Source: Bacteroidota bacterium
GTDB lineage: Bacteria; Bacteroidota; Ignavibacteria; UBA10030; UBA8401
Assembly (NCBI GenBank): GCA_021796275.1
Contig: JAJYOI010000023.1
Location: forward strand, 1-39,167
Length of the DNA stretch: 39,167 nt
Direction: 5' to 3'
Shown: in pieces, positions 8,458 to 16,458 of the stretch
Layout of the letters: each line of letters starts with the position of its first letter
Position numbering within the stretch: the stretch's first letter is position 1
Notes under the pieces: generated by a model
Told to the model about the DNA's origin: nothing
Databases searched by the model: none
What the model saw: the letters and a program-made list of their open reading frames with translations, nothing else
Made by a program: the position numbers and the translations under genes

Positions 8458-9042
8458 ATGCTTTTTCTCTTACGATGGTATCTTCAATCACGATTTCCAA
8501 AATACCGGCGCGCGTATCGGTTGGTGTTTGATCCGGAAGGCTTTCATCATTATCCGAAAGAATTAAAAACTCAAGTTGAAGGACAGTCTCGCGAAGAAAT
8601 ACTGCGTTCACTTGAATCTACTCTTGCGACATATCGGAACAAATCCGGCACACCACGCCTGCAAGAAACATATGAAACACTTGCCGCTGTCATCATTCAA
8701 CTTCCTGTAATTCTGGAGATTGTTGTTGAGATGATAAATAAAAGCTCACTTTCTTTTTCTGAGAAAAAAAATCTCATTGCCATTGTTGCTTATCTGGTGT
8801 GCCCGATTGACATCATACCCGAAGGGGCAATGGGCGGTGTGGGGTTTGCTGACGATGCAATTTGTGCCAGCATTGCAATCAATTCGGTGTTATCCGACGG
8901 GAACCATGAGGAAGCGAAGAAGCTTTGGAATTCCCACGCACCGATCTTAGAAAAAATTCGTTTGCTGAATCAGCTTTCTGAGGAAAATCTTCCCAACCTC
9001 TATTCAGAAGTCCGCGATGCATACATGAAAGTGTTTGCGTGA
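8458..9042 (+). CDS. DUF1232 (YkvA-like) domain protein
   Basis: A 194-residue protein. Residues about 96-140 contain the DUF1232 core, KKNLIAIVAYLVCPIDIIPEG followed by GVGFADDAICASIAI, which resembles the family pattern YLxxPxDxIPD...GxxDDA. The N-terminal 90 residues are not recognised; they begin with a basic, hydrophobic stretch (MLFLLRWYLQSRFPKYRR) that could touch the membrane. The function of DUF1232 proteins is not established. It lies 23 bases after the enoyl-reductase-like gene, so co-transcription is likely, and it is closed by a strong terminator. Confidence 0.7.
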   Translation: MLFLLRWYLQSRFPKYRRAYRLVFDPEGFHHYPKELKTQVEGQSREEILRSLESTLATYRNKSGTPRLQETYETLAAVIIQLPVILEIVVEMINKSSLSFSEKKNLIAIVAYLVCPIDIIPEGAMGGVGFADDAICASIAINSVLSDGNHEEAKKLWNSHAPILEKIRLLNQLSEENLPNLYSEVRDAYMKVFA

Positions 9043-9061
9043 AAAGAGTGTAGTGCATAAA

Positions 9062-9094
9062 AAAAAGCCATTCCGGTATTCGGGATGGCTTTTT
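9062..9094. terminator. Bidirectional intrinsic terminator
   Basis: A 13-bp stem (9062-9074 with 9082-9094, one G-T pair) with a 7-nt loop. The stem starts with A5 and ends with T5, so it works on both strands. It sits between the converging DUF1232 gene (+) and the zinc-ribbon gene (-). Confidence 0.9.
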
Positions 9095-9114
9095 CATAGT
9101 TGCACGCCGGCTTG

Positions 9115-9804
9115 TTAAATCCGCATTTTCCATTGCTCGACCGTTTGAACGGGGATTTTCACCTCGTTGCCTATCACCTGACTCGGAATCGGATCCGGCG
9201 GATATTTTTGGCAAGAACCGCTGATGCCTTCGAGCGTCGTGAAATTCCATCGCGTTCCGCACACATCGCAGACGAGTTCATTGCCTTCGCTATGAAAACT
9301 ATTTGAATTGCATGGCTCAGAAATCGCCACTGCTGTAACCAGCTTTCCTTCCGGATTAATAAATGCCATTAAGTTGACGCTTCTCTTTTTCCCTTGATAC
9401 GTGAATGTGACCATCTTTTTTTGAATCACTTCATCAAGCGGAATAATGATGTAGCCGTTTTCAATTTTCGAAGTAATCGGCTTCATATCAAGATTGACGC
9501 CGCGAACTGAAGTGACTTGAGTGACAACCGGTTGATGTTGAATGATCGGCGGTTCACCGTTCGGTAAACTTTTAATAAATACGATACTCATACCGGCGAT
9601 CAATATTCCGGCAAGACAGGAATACATTACTTTTGCCCGTTTGCTCATTACTTTTCTGCCGGCAATTGTTCCCGCGGAGGGAATGCCTGATGGATGGTGA
9701 AGTTTCTCTGAAACAGCGTTTGTATCAGGACTGAATTGATGTCCGCACGATGGACAAAAGGACGCGTCTTCCTTGATAAACTCGCCGCATTTGGGACAGT
9801 ACAT
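9115..9804 (-). CDS. Zinc-ribbon membrane protein with DUF2318 Fe-S-type domain
   Basis: A 229-residue protein in three parts. Residues 1-22 form a zinc ribbon (Cys 3, 6, 17, 20). Residues about 59-77 are a single membrane helix (CLAGILIAGMSIVFI). Residues about 95-229 form a domain with Cys 165, 179, 182 and 198 in the arrangement EPC...CDVC...GSCQKYPPDP, matching DUF2318, described as Fe-S-containing and often encoded near iron or copper uptake (Ftr-type) genes. A metal or redox role is therefore plausible but not shown. No transporter gene is next to it. Its promoter region carries a perfect TGTTTAC/GTAAACA dyad that may be an operator. Confidence 0.75.
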   Translation of the reverse strand: MYCPKCGEFIKEDASFCPSCGHQFSPDTNAVSEKLHHPSGIPSAGTIAGRKVMSKRAKVMYSCLAGILIAGMSIVFIKSLPNGEPPIIQHQPVVTQVTSVRGVNLDMKPITSKIENGYIIIPLDEVIQKKMVTFTYQGKKRSVNLMAFINPEGKLVTAVAISEPCNSNSFHSEGNELVCDVCGTRWNFTTLEGISGSCQKYPPDPIPSQVIGNEVKIPVQTVEQWKMRI

Positions 9805-9848
9805 ATTTTATTCACCTTTTAAAGAATAATGAGATTTCTTTTCGAAAC

Positions 9849-9868
9849 TGTTTACAAAGTAGTAAACA
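9849..9868. promoter_or_regulatory. Candidate operator dyad upstream of the DUF2318 gene
   Basis: TGTTTAC (9849-9855) and GTAAACA (9862-9868) are perfect inverted arms with a 6-bp spacer, 45-64 bp upstream of the start codon of the minus-strand zinc-ribbon/DUF2318 gene. There is no T-run to suggest a terminator. Symmetry and position suggest binding by a dimeric regulator; the regulator is unknown. Confidence 0.45.
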
Positions 9869-9901
9869 CAAAATGTTTTCAAAAGGTTACGCAATAATCT
9901 C

Positions 9902-9915
9902 AAATGCCGGCATTT
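9902..9915. repeat. Perfect 14-bp palindrome after bshB1
   Basis: AAATGCCGGCATTT is a perfect palindrome located just downstream of the bshB1 stop (minus strand). There is no T-run on either side, so it is not a standard terminator. It could stabilise the 3' end of an mRNA or bind a protein. Confidence 0.4.
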
Positions 9916-9929
9916 TGACTGAAAATTAT

Positions 9930-10658
9930 TCAGCGGCTTGCAAGTGTGAGGTCAAAAATATTTTTGATACCGATTGGCACGTAGGAATAAAACGGCTCGC
10001 CGTATTGTGCTCCGATTGACTGTCCGTAATACAGCGCACGTGTCTCAATTTCTTCCAAAAATTCCGGCTTGCTTAATATTGTTTCCGGTTCTTTACTTTC
10101 CGGATTATGAAATTGTGAGCGATGTGCTCGGATTGATTGCATGCGAAGTTCGAAAGTGTCGCTTACATCGACGACGAATGAAGGAATAAACTCGAACTTT
10201 TGCATGAAGCTGAAGAAATTGTCGGCGCGAAACGCTTTTTGCGCGCTGCCATTCATTCTTGTATTGATTTTCGCCAAGCCGGAATAGAACCACGCTTCAC
10301 GCGCAAGCTGATGAGTGTGCATGTGGTCGGGATGTCTTTCGTTGAAATGAGGAATAAGAAGAATCCGAGGCTGCAATTCGCGAAGCAGCGCGATAAGCGT
10401 GCGGAGATTTTTCTGATTCATTTCAATATTCCCATCCGGCATTTTCAGGTTTCGTCGCGTTGCCAGCCCTAAAATGTGTGCGGCTTCTTCTGCTTCGTGT
10501 GTGCGAATCTGTTTTGTGCCGCGCGTTCCTAATTCTCCCTGTGTCAAATCAACGATGCCGGTATGCATTCCTTCTTTTGCGGCTTTGACAAGTGTTCCGG
10601 CGCAGCTGAGTTCAACATCATCGGGATGAGCGGCAACGGCAAGAATGTCGAGCTTCAT
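9930..10658 (-). CDS. bshB1: N-acetyl-alpha-D-glucosaminyl L-malate deacetylase (bacillithiol biosynthesis)
   Basis: A 242-residue PIG-L/LmbE-family zinc deacetylase. It starts MKLDILAVAAHPDDVELSCAG, with the metal motif AHPDD at residues 10-14, then VDLTQGELGTRG and HFNERHPDHMHTHQLA, the second metal and catalytic segment. SIGAQYGEPFYSY near the C-terminus is typical of BshB1. The enzyme deacetylates GlcNAc-malate in bacillithiol synthesis. The frame extends 17 codons upstream, but AAAGGAGAAATA before base 10658 is a clear Shine-Dalgarno, so that start is chosen. bshA and bshC are not in the window. It is divergent from xseA. Confidence 0.92.
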   Translation of the reverse strand: MKLDILAVAAHPDDVELSCAGTLVKAAKEGMHTGIVDLTQGELGTRGTKQIRTHEAEEAAHILGLATRRNLKMPDGNIEMNQKNLRTLIALLRELQPRILLIPHFNERHPDHMHTHQLAREAWFYSGLAKINTRMNGSAQKAFRADNFFSFMQKFEFIPSFVVDVSDTFELRMQSIRAHRSQFHNPESKEPETILSKPEFLEEIETRALYYGQSIGAQYGEPFYSYVPIGIKNIFDLTLASR

Positions 10659-10697
10659 TATTTCTCCTTTGTTTAAAGAAATATAATGAGAAAAAAA

Positions 10698-10750
10698 GAT
10701 GGACTCCACCTCAGAGTTCGAAAGGAATCACTTTGGGAGTGGACTCCATC
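10698..10750. repeat. Imperfect inverted repeat between bshB1 and xseA
   Basis: The arm at 10698-10712 (GATGGACTCCACCTC) and the arm at 10737-10750 (GAGTGGACTCCATC) are near-perfect reverse complements, and each contains the odd palindrome TGGACTCCA. They lie in the region between divergent genes, so this is either a regulatory site or one of the intergenic palindromic repeats of this genome. Confidence 0.5.
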
Positions 10751-10813
10751 TCGGCGCGAAAGCTCATGAATCCTTATCTTTGATGTTTGCAGTTTTTCAA
10801 GTATATTTCTTAC

Positions 10814-12052
10814 ATGGAATCTCCTCGAGAAGAAAATCGCGTTTTGTCTGTGTCCGAGATTACGCGCCGCATTAAAGGTGTGCTGGAAATGGGATTTAGT
10901 GAAGTGTGGGTGCAGGGAGAGATTTCCAATTTCAAGCATCACACCTCCGGACATTGGTATTTCACTTTGAAAGATGAAGGTGCACAGCTTTCGGCAGTGA
11001 TGTGGCGAAGCCGTGTGGCACAAGTGCTCTTTCAGCCGACGGATGGAATGAAAGTGATGGTTCGCGGAAATATCACTGTGTACGAGCCGCGCGGAAATTA
11101 CCAGATTGATTGTCTGCAAATTCAACCGCTTGGCGTCGGAGAGCTTCAACTTGCTTTTGATCGCTTGAAAAAAAAATTAGATGCGGAAGGTTTGTTCGAC
11201 GAGGAGCACAAGAAACCGATTCCGCCGTATCCGCAGGTTATCGGAATTGTTACTTCCCCGACCGGTGCGGCAGTTCGTGATATGATAAACATCCTCGCAC
11301 GTCGTTTTCCGGGAATTGATGTCATTCTTGTTCCGGTGAAAGTGCAAGGCATAGGCGCGGCAGAAGAAATTGCAGAGGCAATTCGTGATTTGAATAAGTA
11401 CGGCGGCATTGATGTGATGATTGTCGGACGCGGCGGCGGTTCGCTTGAAGATTTGTGGGCGTTCAACGAGGAAATCGTTGCACGCGCAATTTATGATTCC
11501 GATGTTCCTGTAATCAGTGCTGTGGGACATGAAATTGATTTCAGCATTGCTGATTTTGCAGCAGATCTGCGCGCGCCAACGCCATCGGCGGCGGCGGAAT
11601 TGGTTGTCAGAGATCGTTCCGAAATTCTTGAAACTCTTCGCAATTTTTGCTATACTAATCAACAACACGTGAGCACAATTATCAATTCGAATAAGGAAAG
11701 AGTTCACCGCCTCACTGAAAGCTATTCTTTCAACAAGCCTGTGGATCTTCTTCGTCAGCGAAGCCAGAGGGTGGACGAAATGGAGCACCGGCTGATACAG
11801 TCACTTTCTCACCATATCTCGTTTCACCATCACCGTTCGGAAAGTCTGATGAAACGCGTTCATTCGCTTGACCCGCATATGGTATTGAAGCGCGGTTATG
11901 CGATGGTTCGGAAAGTGGAACATGGCGTTAACGGCGACAAAGAGAAAATTATTTCATCTGCCAAACAGCTTGCCGGCAATGACGATGTGCAGATAAAATT
12001 TCATGATGGAACGGCACATTCCGTTGTTTCCAAAATTGTAGAGGAAAAATAG
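10814..12052 (+). CDS. xseA: Exodeoxyribonuclease VII large subunit
   Basis: A 412-residue protein. An N-terminal OB fold (about residues 8-110, with VWVQGEISNFKHHTSGHWYF and AVMWRS) is followed by the exonuclease VII large domain, with GIVTSPTGAAVRDM, MIVGRGGGSLEDLWAFNEE, AVGHEIDFSIAD and DLRAPTPSAAAE. A long coiled-coil-like segment follows, and GYAMVRKVE lies near the end. The enzyme degrades single-stranded DNA from both ends and takes part in repair. The frame reaches a TTG at 10787, but ATG 10814 (MESPREENRVLSVSEI) fits homologous starts better; neither has a strong Shine-Dalgarno. Only two bases separate it from xseB. Confidence 0.95.
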   Translation: MESPREENRVLSVSEITRRIKGVLEMGFSEVWVQGEISNFKHHTSGHWYFTLKDEGAQLSAVMWRSRVAQVLFQPTDGMKVMVRGNITVYEPRGNYQIDCLQIQPLGVGELQLAFDRLKKKLDAEGLFDEEHKKPIPPYPQVIGIVTSPTGAAVRDMINILARRFPGIDVILVPVKVQGIGAAEEIAEAIRDLNKYGGIDVMIVGRGGGSLEDLWAFNEEIVARAIYDSDVPVISAVGHEIDFSIADFAADLRAPTPSAAAELVVRDRSEILETLRNFCYTNQQHVSTIINSNKERVHRLTESYSFNKPVDLLRQRSQRVDEMEHRLIQSLSHHISFHHHRSESLMKRVHSLDPHMVLKRGYAMVRKVEHGVNGDKEKIISSAKQLAGNDDVQIKFHDGTAHSVVSKIVEEK

Positions 12053-12054
12053 CA

Positions 12055-12309
12055 ATGCCTTCTCCGAAATCGAAAACCTCTTTGGGCAAAGAATCGAAAC
12101 GAACGTTTGAGCAGTCGCTTGACCGTTTAGAAAAAATTGTTGAAGCGCTTGAGCATGGCGATGTTCCGTTAGACCAATCAATTCAACTGTTTGAAGAAGG
12201 AATTGAACTTTCAAAAGAATGCATGGAGACACTTTCGAAAGCAGAGTTGCGGGTTCAAAAGCTCATGAAAGATATAAACGGGAAGTTTGAGCTTCTCGAT
12301 TTTCAATAG
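12055..12309 (+). CDS. xseB: Exodeoxyribonuclease VII small subunit
   Basis: An 84-residue helical protein with the XseB core FEQSLDRLEKIVEALEHGDVPLDQSIQLFEEGIEL, followed by a second helix and a short tail. It binds the XseA helical region to form the multi-subunit nuclease. It begins 2 bases after the xseA stop, so translational coupling is likely, and ends 8 bases before dxs. An xseB-dxs neighbourhood is also known in other phyla, such as the xseB-ispA-dxs order in E. coli; here ispA is absent. Confidence 0.95.
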   Translation: MPSPKSKTSLGKESKRTFEQSLDRLEKIVEALEHGDVPLDQSIQLFEEGIELSKECMETLSKAELRVQKLMKDINGKFELLDFQ

Positions 12310-12317
12310 GACGCTGC

Positions 12318-14264
12318 ATGGCATCAGAAGCAACGAAACATTTTTTAGATGCTATTGACACACCGGAAGATTTGCGCAGGCTTGATACGCAGAATCTTCG
12401 AACGCTGTGTAAAGAGATACGTGAATTTCTCGTTGATGCAGTGTCGAAAACAGGCGGTCATCTCGGCGCCGGTCTTGGCGCAGTTGAATTAGCTGTTGCT
12501 CTGCATTATGTGTTCAACACACCGAAAGACAAATTAGTGTGGGATGTTGGGCATCAGGCATATCCTCACAAAATTCTTACCGGACGGAAAAACCGTTTCC
12601 ACACGATGCGCCAGCTTAATGGTTTGAGCGGATTTTTGAAGCGAAGTGAAAGCGCGCATGATGTCTTTGGCGCTGGACATGCGAGCACAGCGATTTCCGC
12701 TGCATTAGGAATTGCATCGGCACGCGATTTCAATCATGAACAATATAAGGTTGTTGCTATTGTCGGCGATGGATCCATGACTGGTGGAATGGCGTATGAA
12801 GCGATGAACAACGCCGGACTTCTCAAGAAAGATATGATTGTCGTGTTGAACGACAACAAAATGGTTTCGCTTTCATCGCTGACCCCGAGCATCTGGTCGC
12901 TGCATAATTATTTTTCTGAAGCTCTTACACATCCCGGCTATAATAAATTTAAAGCGAATGTCTGGGACTTAACCGGCAAGCTGGATTCTTTCGGTGATAG
13001 ACTTCGCTCCGTTGCGCAGAATGTAGAAAAAGGTTTGAAGGCGGTCATGACGCCCGGAATGATGTTCGAAGCGCTCGGTTTCAGATATTTCGGGCCCTTT
13101 AATGGACACAACATTGTAAAACTTGTTGAAGTGTTTCGGCACGTCAAAAATTTGAAGGGGCCGATTCTGATTCATATCATTACTGAAAAAGGAAAAGGGT
13201 ACGAGCCGGCAGAGAAAGAAGCGACGCGGCTTCACGGTGTAACACCTTTCGATAAGGTGACAGGAATTCAACTGAAGAAAGCAGGGGAGCCGCCGTCGTA
13301 CACTTCCATTTTCGGCAATGCGCTGGTTGAAATTTGCGAAACAAATACAAAAGTTGTCGGCATCACAGCCGCAATGCCGGACGGTACAGGGCTGACTATT
13401 TTTCAAAAGCGATTCCCTGAGCGTTTTTTTGATGTTGGTATTGCCGAGCAGCATGCCGTAACGTTTGCCGCTGGAATGGCAACGGAAGGTTTCGTTCCTG
13501 TGGTAGCAATTTACTCAACCTTTCTTCAACGCGCGTACGACCAGATTGTTCACGACGTTGCCATACAAAATTTAAATGTTGTATTTGTTTTGGACCGCGG
13601 CGGGCTGGTTGGAGCTGACGGCGCAACACATCACGGCGCATTTGATTTATCGTACTTGCGCTGCATCCCCGGTATGACCATCATGGCGCCGAAAGACGAA
13701 CAGGAATTGCGCGACATGTTGTACACCGCAATTGAATATAAAGCCGGCCCGATAGCGCTTCGTTATCCGCGAGGCAACGCTCTCGGCGTTAATGTCAGGA
13801 GGGGATTCGAAAAAATTCCAATTGGAGTGGGAGAAACTGTGCGTACAGGAAATGATGTCGCCATTCTCGCCATTGGCACAATGGTGAATAATTCTCTTGC
13901 CGCTGCAGATATTCTTGAGAAAGAAGGAATTCTTGCTGAAGTCGTGAACATGCGGTTTGCAAAACCCATCGATACGAACTTGCTTGAGAAGATCGCCCGA
14001 CGATTTGATAAAATTGTTACCGTTGAAGAAAATAGTATTCATGGAGGATTTGGTTCTGCGGTTTTGGAAGCGTTGACGCAATTTTCTCACAAGCACATCA
14101 GTATCGCATTGCACGGTTTGCCGGATCAATTTATAGAACAAGGGTCGCCCGCAGAATTACACGTTTTAACCAGGCTCGACGCAAAAGGTATTGCGGGTGT
14201 CGTTAAAGAATTTCTTTCCGCAAAGCAATTGGAAAGCATCTCTATTGAACGTCGAGCATTGTAA
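12318..14264 (+). CDS. dxs: 1-deoxy-D-xylulose-5-phosphate synthase
   Basis: A 648-residue thiamine-diphosphate enzyme, the first step of the MEP isoprenoid pathway, joining pyruvate and glyceraldehyde-3-phosphate. The N-terminal domain shows GGHLGAGLGAVELAVALHYVF, WDVGHQAYPHKILTGR and the ThDP motif GDGSMTGGMAYEAMNNAG through LNDNKM. The pyrimidine-binding part shows DVGIAEQHAVTFAAGMA and GGLVGADGATHHGAFD, and the C-terminal transketolase domain shows VTVEENSIHGGFGSAV. The length is normal for DXS (about 620-650). It is tightly packed after xseB. Confidence 0.97.
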   Translation: MASEATKHFLDAIDTPEDLRRLDTQNLRTLCKEIREFLVDAVSKTGGHLGAGLGAVELAVALHYVFNTPKDKLVWDVGHQAYPHKILTGRKNRFHTMRQLNGLSGFLKRSESAHDVFGAGHASTAISAALGIASARDFNHEQYKVVAIVGDGSMTGGMAYEAMNNAGLLKKDMIVVLNDNKMVSLSSLTPSIWSLHNYFSEALTHPGYNKFKANVWDLTGKLDSFGDRLRSVAQNVEKGLKAVMTPGMMFEALGFRYFGPFNGHNIVKLVEVFRHVKNLKGPILIHIITEKGKGYEPAEKEATRLHGVTPFDKVTGIQLKKAGEPPSYTSIFGNALVEICETNTKVVGITAAMPDGTGLTIFQKRFPERFFDVGIAEQHAVTFAAGMATEGFVPVVAIYSTFLQRAYDQIVHDVAIQNLNVVFVLDRGGLVGADGATHHGAFDLSYLRCIPGMTIMAPKDEQELRDMLYTAIEYKAGPIALRYPRGNALGVNVRRGFEKIPIGVGETVRTGNDVAILAIGTMVNNSLAAADILEKEGILAEVVNMRFAKPIDTNLLEKIARRFDKIVTVEENSIHGGFGSAVLEALTQFSHKHISIALHGLPDQFIEQGSPAELHVLTRLDAKGIAGVVKEFLSAKQLESISIERRAL

Positions 14265-14286
14265 ATATTTCCAGTAGTACACCACA

Positions 14287-15291
14287 ATGGACAAAGTTAA
14301 AATTGGAATTGTCGGTGCAGGTTGGGCTGCACAAGTATTTCACTTGCCGGTATATGCAAAGCTTTCGGAGGCGGCGGTAGTCTGCTTGTGTGATCGTGAT
14401 AAATCCCGAGTGCGGGCTGTTGCGGAAAAATTCGGCATCAAGAAATTCTATACCGATTATCAGGAAATGTTAGCCGTCGAGGATTTAGATGTCGTGGATA
14501 TTTGCACGACGACATCAGCGCACAAAGAAATTGCCATCGCGTGTCTTGAAGCGAAAAAAGATATTTTTGTGGAAAAGCCGGTTGCGCGCCAATATTCAGA
14601 AGCAGTTGCTGTGGCGGAAGCTGCAAAGAAATCTAAGCGCAAAGTGATGATTGGCATGAACAGCCGTTTCCGGCCCGATACGATGATTCTTCGCAGCTTC
14701 ATTGAAAGCGGCGATTTAGGTAAAGTGTTTTATGTGAAAACCGGCTGGTTGAAAAAGCTGATTGATGAGCGCGTCTGGATAAAATATAAAGATAAATCCG
14801 GCGGCGGCGTATTTCTTGACCTTGGCATCGTAATGCTTGATCTCGCTTTGTGGATGACCGGCTTTCCGGAAGTACGGCGTGTGAGCACAGCGAACTACTC
14901 TCACAAAACAAGCGGTGTTGAAGATTCGTCAGCCGTGTTTCTTTCGATGAAAAACGGCACAACGATTACAATTGAAGTAAGCTGGAGTTCCTATATTGAA
15001 AACGAATTATTTTATTGTAACGTGTACGGAGAAAAGGGAAGCGCTAAAATCAATCCATTACGCATTCATAAAGAAATGCATGGCAGCGTTGTCAATGTCA
15101 CTCCAGGCAACATAGACGACGCGTCGAATCTTTTTCGCCGATCATATGAGAATGAATTAAAACATTTTCTCGGCGCTGTGCGGGGCATTCATCCTGTCAT
15201 CTCCACTGTTGATGAAGCGGTCGAACGGATGAAAATCGTCGATGCTATTTACAAGTCTGCAACACGCGAGAAAGAAATTTCTTTTAAATAG
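14287..15291 (+). CDS. Gfo/Idh/MocA family oxidoreductase with atypical active site
   Basis: A 334-residue protein. The N-terminal Rossmann motif is VGAGWAAQVFHLPVY (about residues 9-23), and the substrate-side lysine of EKPVAR is K97. The C-terminal alpha/beta domain follows, with GGGVFLDLGIVMLDLALW. In most family members this segment reads D-x-G-x-H and supplies a catalytic His; here the position is Val182. The enzyme may therefore use another residue, or be non-catalytic. The substrate cannot be told from the sequence. It starts 22 bases after dxs, so it may be the last gene of the xseA-xseB-dxs unit, with no obvious functional link. Confidence 0.85.
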   Translation: MDKVKIGIVGAGWAAQVFHLPVYAKLSEAAVVCLCDRDKSRVRAVAEKFGIKKFYTDYQEMLAVEDLDVVDICTTTSAHKEIAIACLEAKKDIFVEKPVARQYSEAVAVAEAAKKSKRKVMIGMNSRFRPDTMILRSFIESGDLGKVFYVKTGWLKKLIDERVWIKYKDKSGGGVFLDLGIVMLDLALWMTGFPEVRRVSTANYSHKTSGVEDSSAVFLSMKNGTTITIEVSWSSYIENELFYCNVYGEKGSAKINPLRIHKEMHGSVVNVTPGNIDDASNLFRRSYENELKHFLGAVRGIHPVISTVDEAVERMKIVDAIYKSATREKEISFK

Positions 15292-15369
15292 GCAGAGCAT
15301 TTCTGTGCACTTCGGTCATCAAGGATTACTGACGCAGCCGCTCTCCTCAATGTCCTTTCTGTTTTTCTT

Positions 15370-16458
15370 ATGAAAATGAGCGTTAACGAAGATGAAAAAT
15401 GGATGAACCGCTGCCTTGCTCTTGCTGCAAAAGGATATGGCAGTGTCAGTCCTAATCCATTAGTTGGCGCTGTGGTTGTAAAACATGGAAAGATTCTTGG
15501 AGAAGGGTTCCACAAGAAATTCGGCGAAGCGCATGCCGAGGTGAATGCTATTAACGACGTTCTTCGGAAGCATCAATCTCTTGAAGGCGCGACACTCTAT
15601 GTCAACCTTGAACCGTGCTCGCACGTTGGTAAAACCCCGCCCTGTGCCGATGCAATTATTGAACATCGTTTTTCGCGCGTCGTTATTGCGATGCAAGATC
15701 CAAATCCACTTGTTGCAGGAAGAGGAATTCGGAAACTTCGTAAAGCCGGAATTGATGTCGCCGCGGATGTTCTCCGTGATGACGCCGTGAAATTAAATGA
15801 AGCCTTTGTTAAGTTTATTACGAAAAGGGTTCCATTCGTGCTTTTGAAAGTTGCACAAACGAGCGATGGATTTATTGCGCAAAGCAGCGGAAGCTCACGA
15901 TGGATTACATCGAAAGCGTCACGCGTTTTTGTTCATCAACTGCGTTCACGATACGACGCAGTACTGGTTGGAGCCGGAACAGCGATTTCCGATAATCCTC
16001 AATTGACAGTGAGACACATTAAAGGACGTAATCCGCTCCGCGTTTTAATAGATGGAAGGCTTCGAACGCCATTGCGGTCTAAACTCTTTACTGACCGTCA
16101 TCGCTCACGAACGATTGTGTATACGGCAAATCGTAAGAAGTCAAAGCAACTGCAAAGAAAAGGAATTATGGTAAGAATCTGCCGTGAGGAGAATTTTCAA
16201 ATCTCGCTGCGAGCGGTTTTGAGTGATCTCGCTTCGCATAACGTAGCGTCGGTCATGGTTGAAGGAGGACAACAAATGTTTGAACAATTCCTTCGGCAAC
16301 GGTTGGCGGATAAGATTATCGTCTTTCAGTCACCGAAACAATTTCACAAAGGAATTCCGGCATTCGGGAAAATGACCAATCGGTTTCACCTCAAAAATGT
16401 TTCTCACAGAAAAATTGGCACTGATAGCATGGAGGAAGGTTATGTTGTCTATGATTAA
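15370..16458 (+). CDS. ribD: Bifunctional riboflavin deaminase/reductase RibD
   Basis: A 362-residue two-domain enzyme of riboflavin synthesis. The N-terminal deaminase has HAEVNAI and PCSHVGKTPPCADAII, giving the zinc ligands of the cytidine-deaminase fold. From about residue 150 the reductase domain shows RSRYDAVLVGAGTAISDNP and VMVEGGQQMFEQFL, typical of the NADPH-dependent RibD C-terminal domain. The start is ATG 15370, with MSV two codons later as an alternative. The 78 bases upstream contain no recognisable FMN riboswitch. Its 3' end overlaps the following serine hydrolase gene by 17 bases. Confidence 0.95.
   Translation: MKMSVNEDEKWMNRCLALAAKGYGSVSPNPLVGAVVVKHGKILGEGFHKKFGEAHAEVNAINDVLRKHQSLEGATLYVNLEPCSHVGKTPPCADAIIEHRFSRVVIAMQDPNPLVAGRGIRKLRKAGIDVAADVLRDDAVKLNEAFVKFITKRVPFVLLKVAQTSDGFIAQSSGSSRWITSKASRVFVHQLRSRYDAVLVGAGTAISDNPQLTVRHIKGRNPLRVLIDGRLRTPLRSKLFTDRHRSRTIVYTANRKKSKQLQRKGIMVRICREENFQISLRAVLSDLASHNVASVMVEGGQQMFEQFLRQRLADKIIVFQSPKQFHKGIPAFGKMTNRFHLKNVSHRKIGTDSMEEGYVVYD

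Noticed and set aside
15292-15369. FMN riboswitch upstream of ribD
   Set aside because: The 78-base gap is too short and shows none of the conserved RFN element segments.
16397-16441. Earlier ATG start for the serine hydrolase
   Set aside because: It lies deep in ribD without a ribosome site, while GGAGGAAGG is well spaced before ATG 16442 and a signal peptide follows directly.
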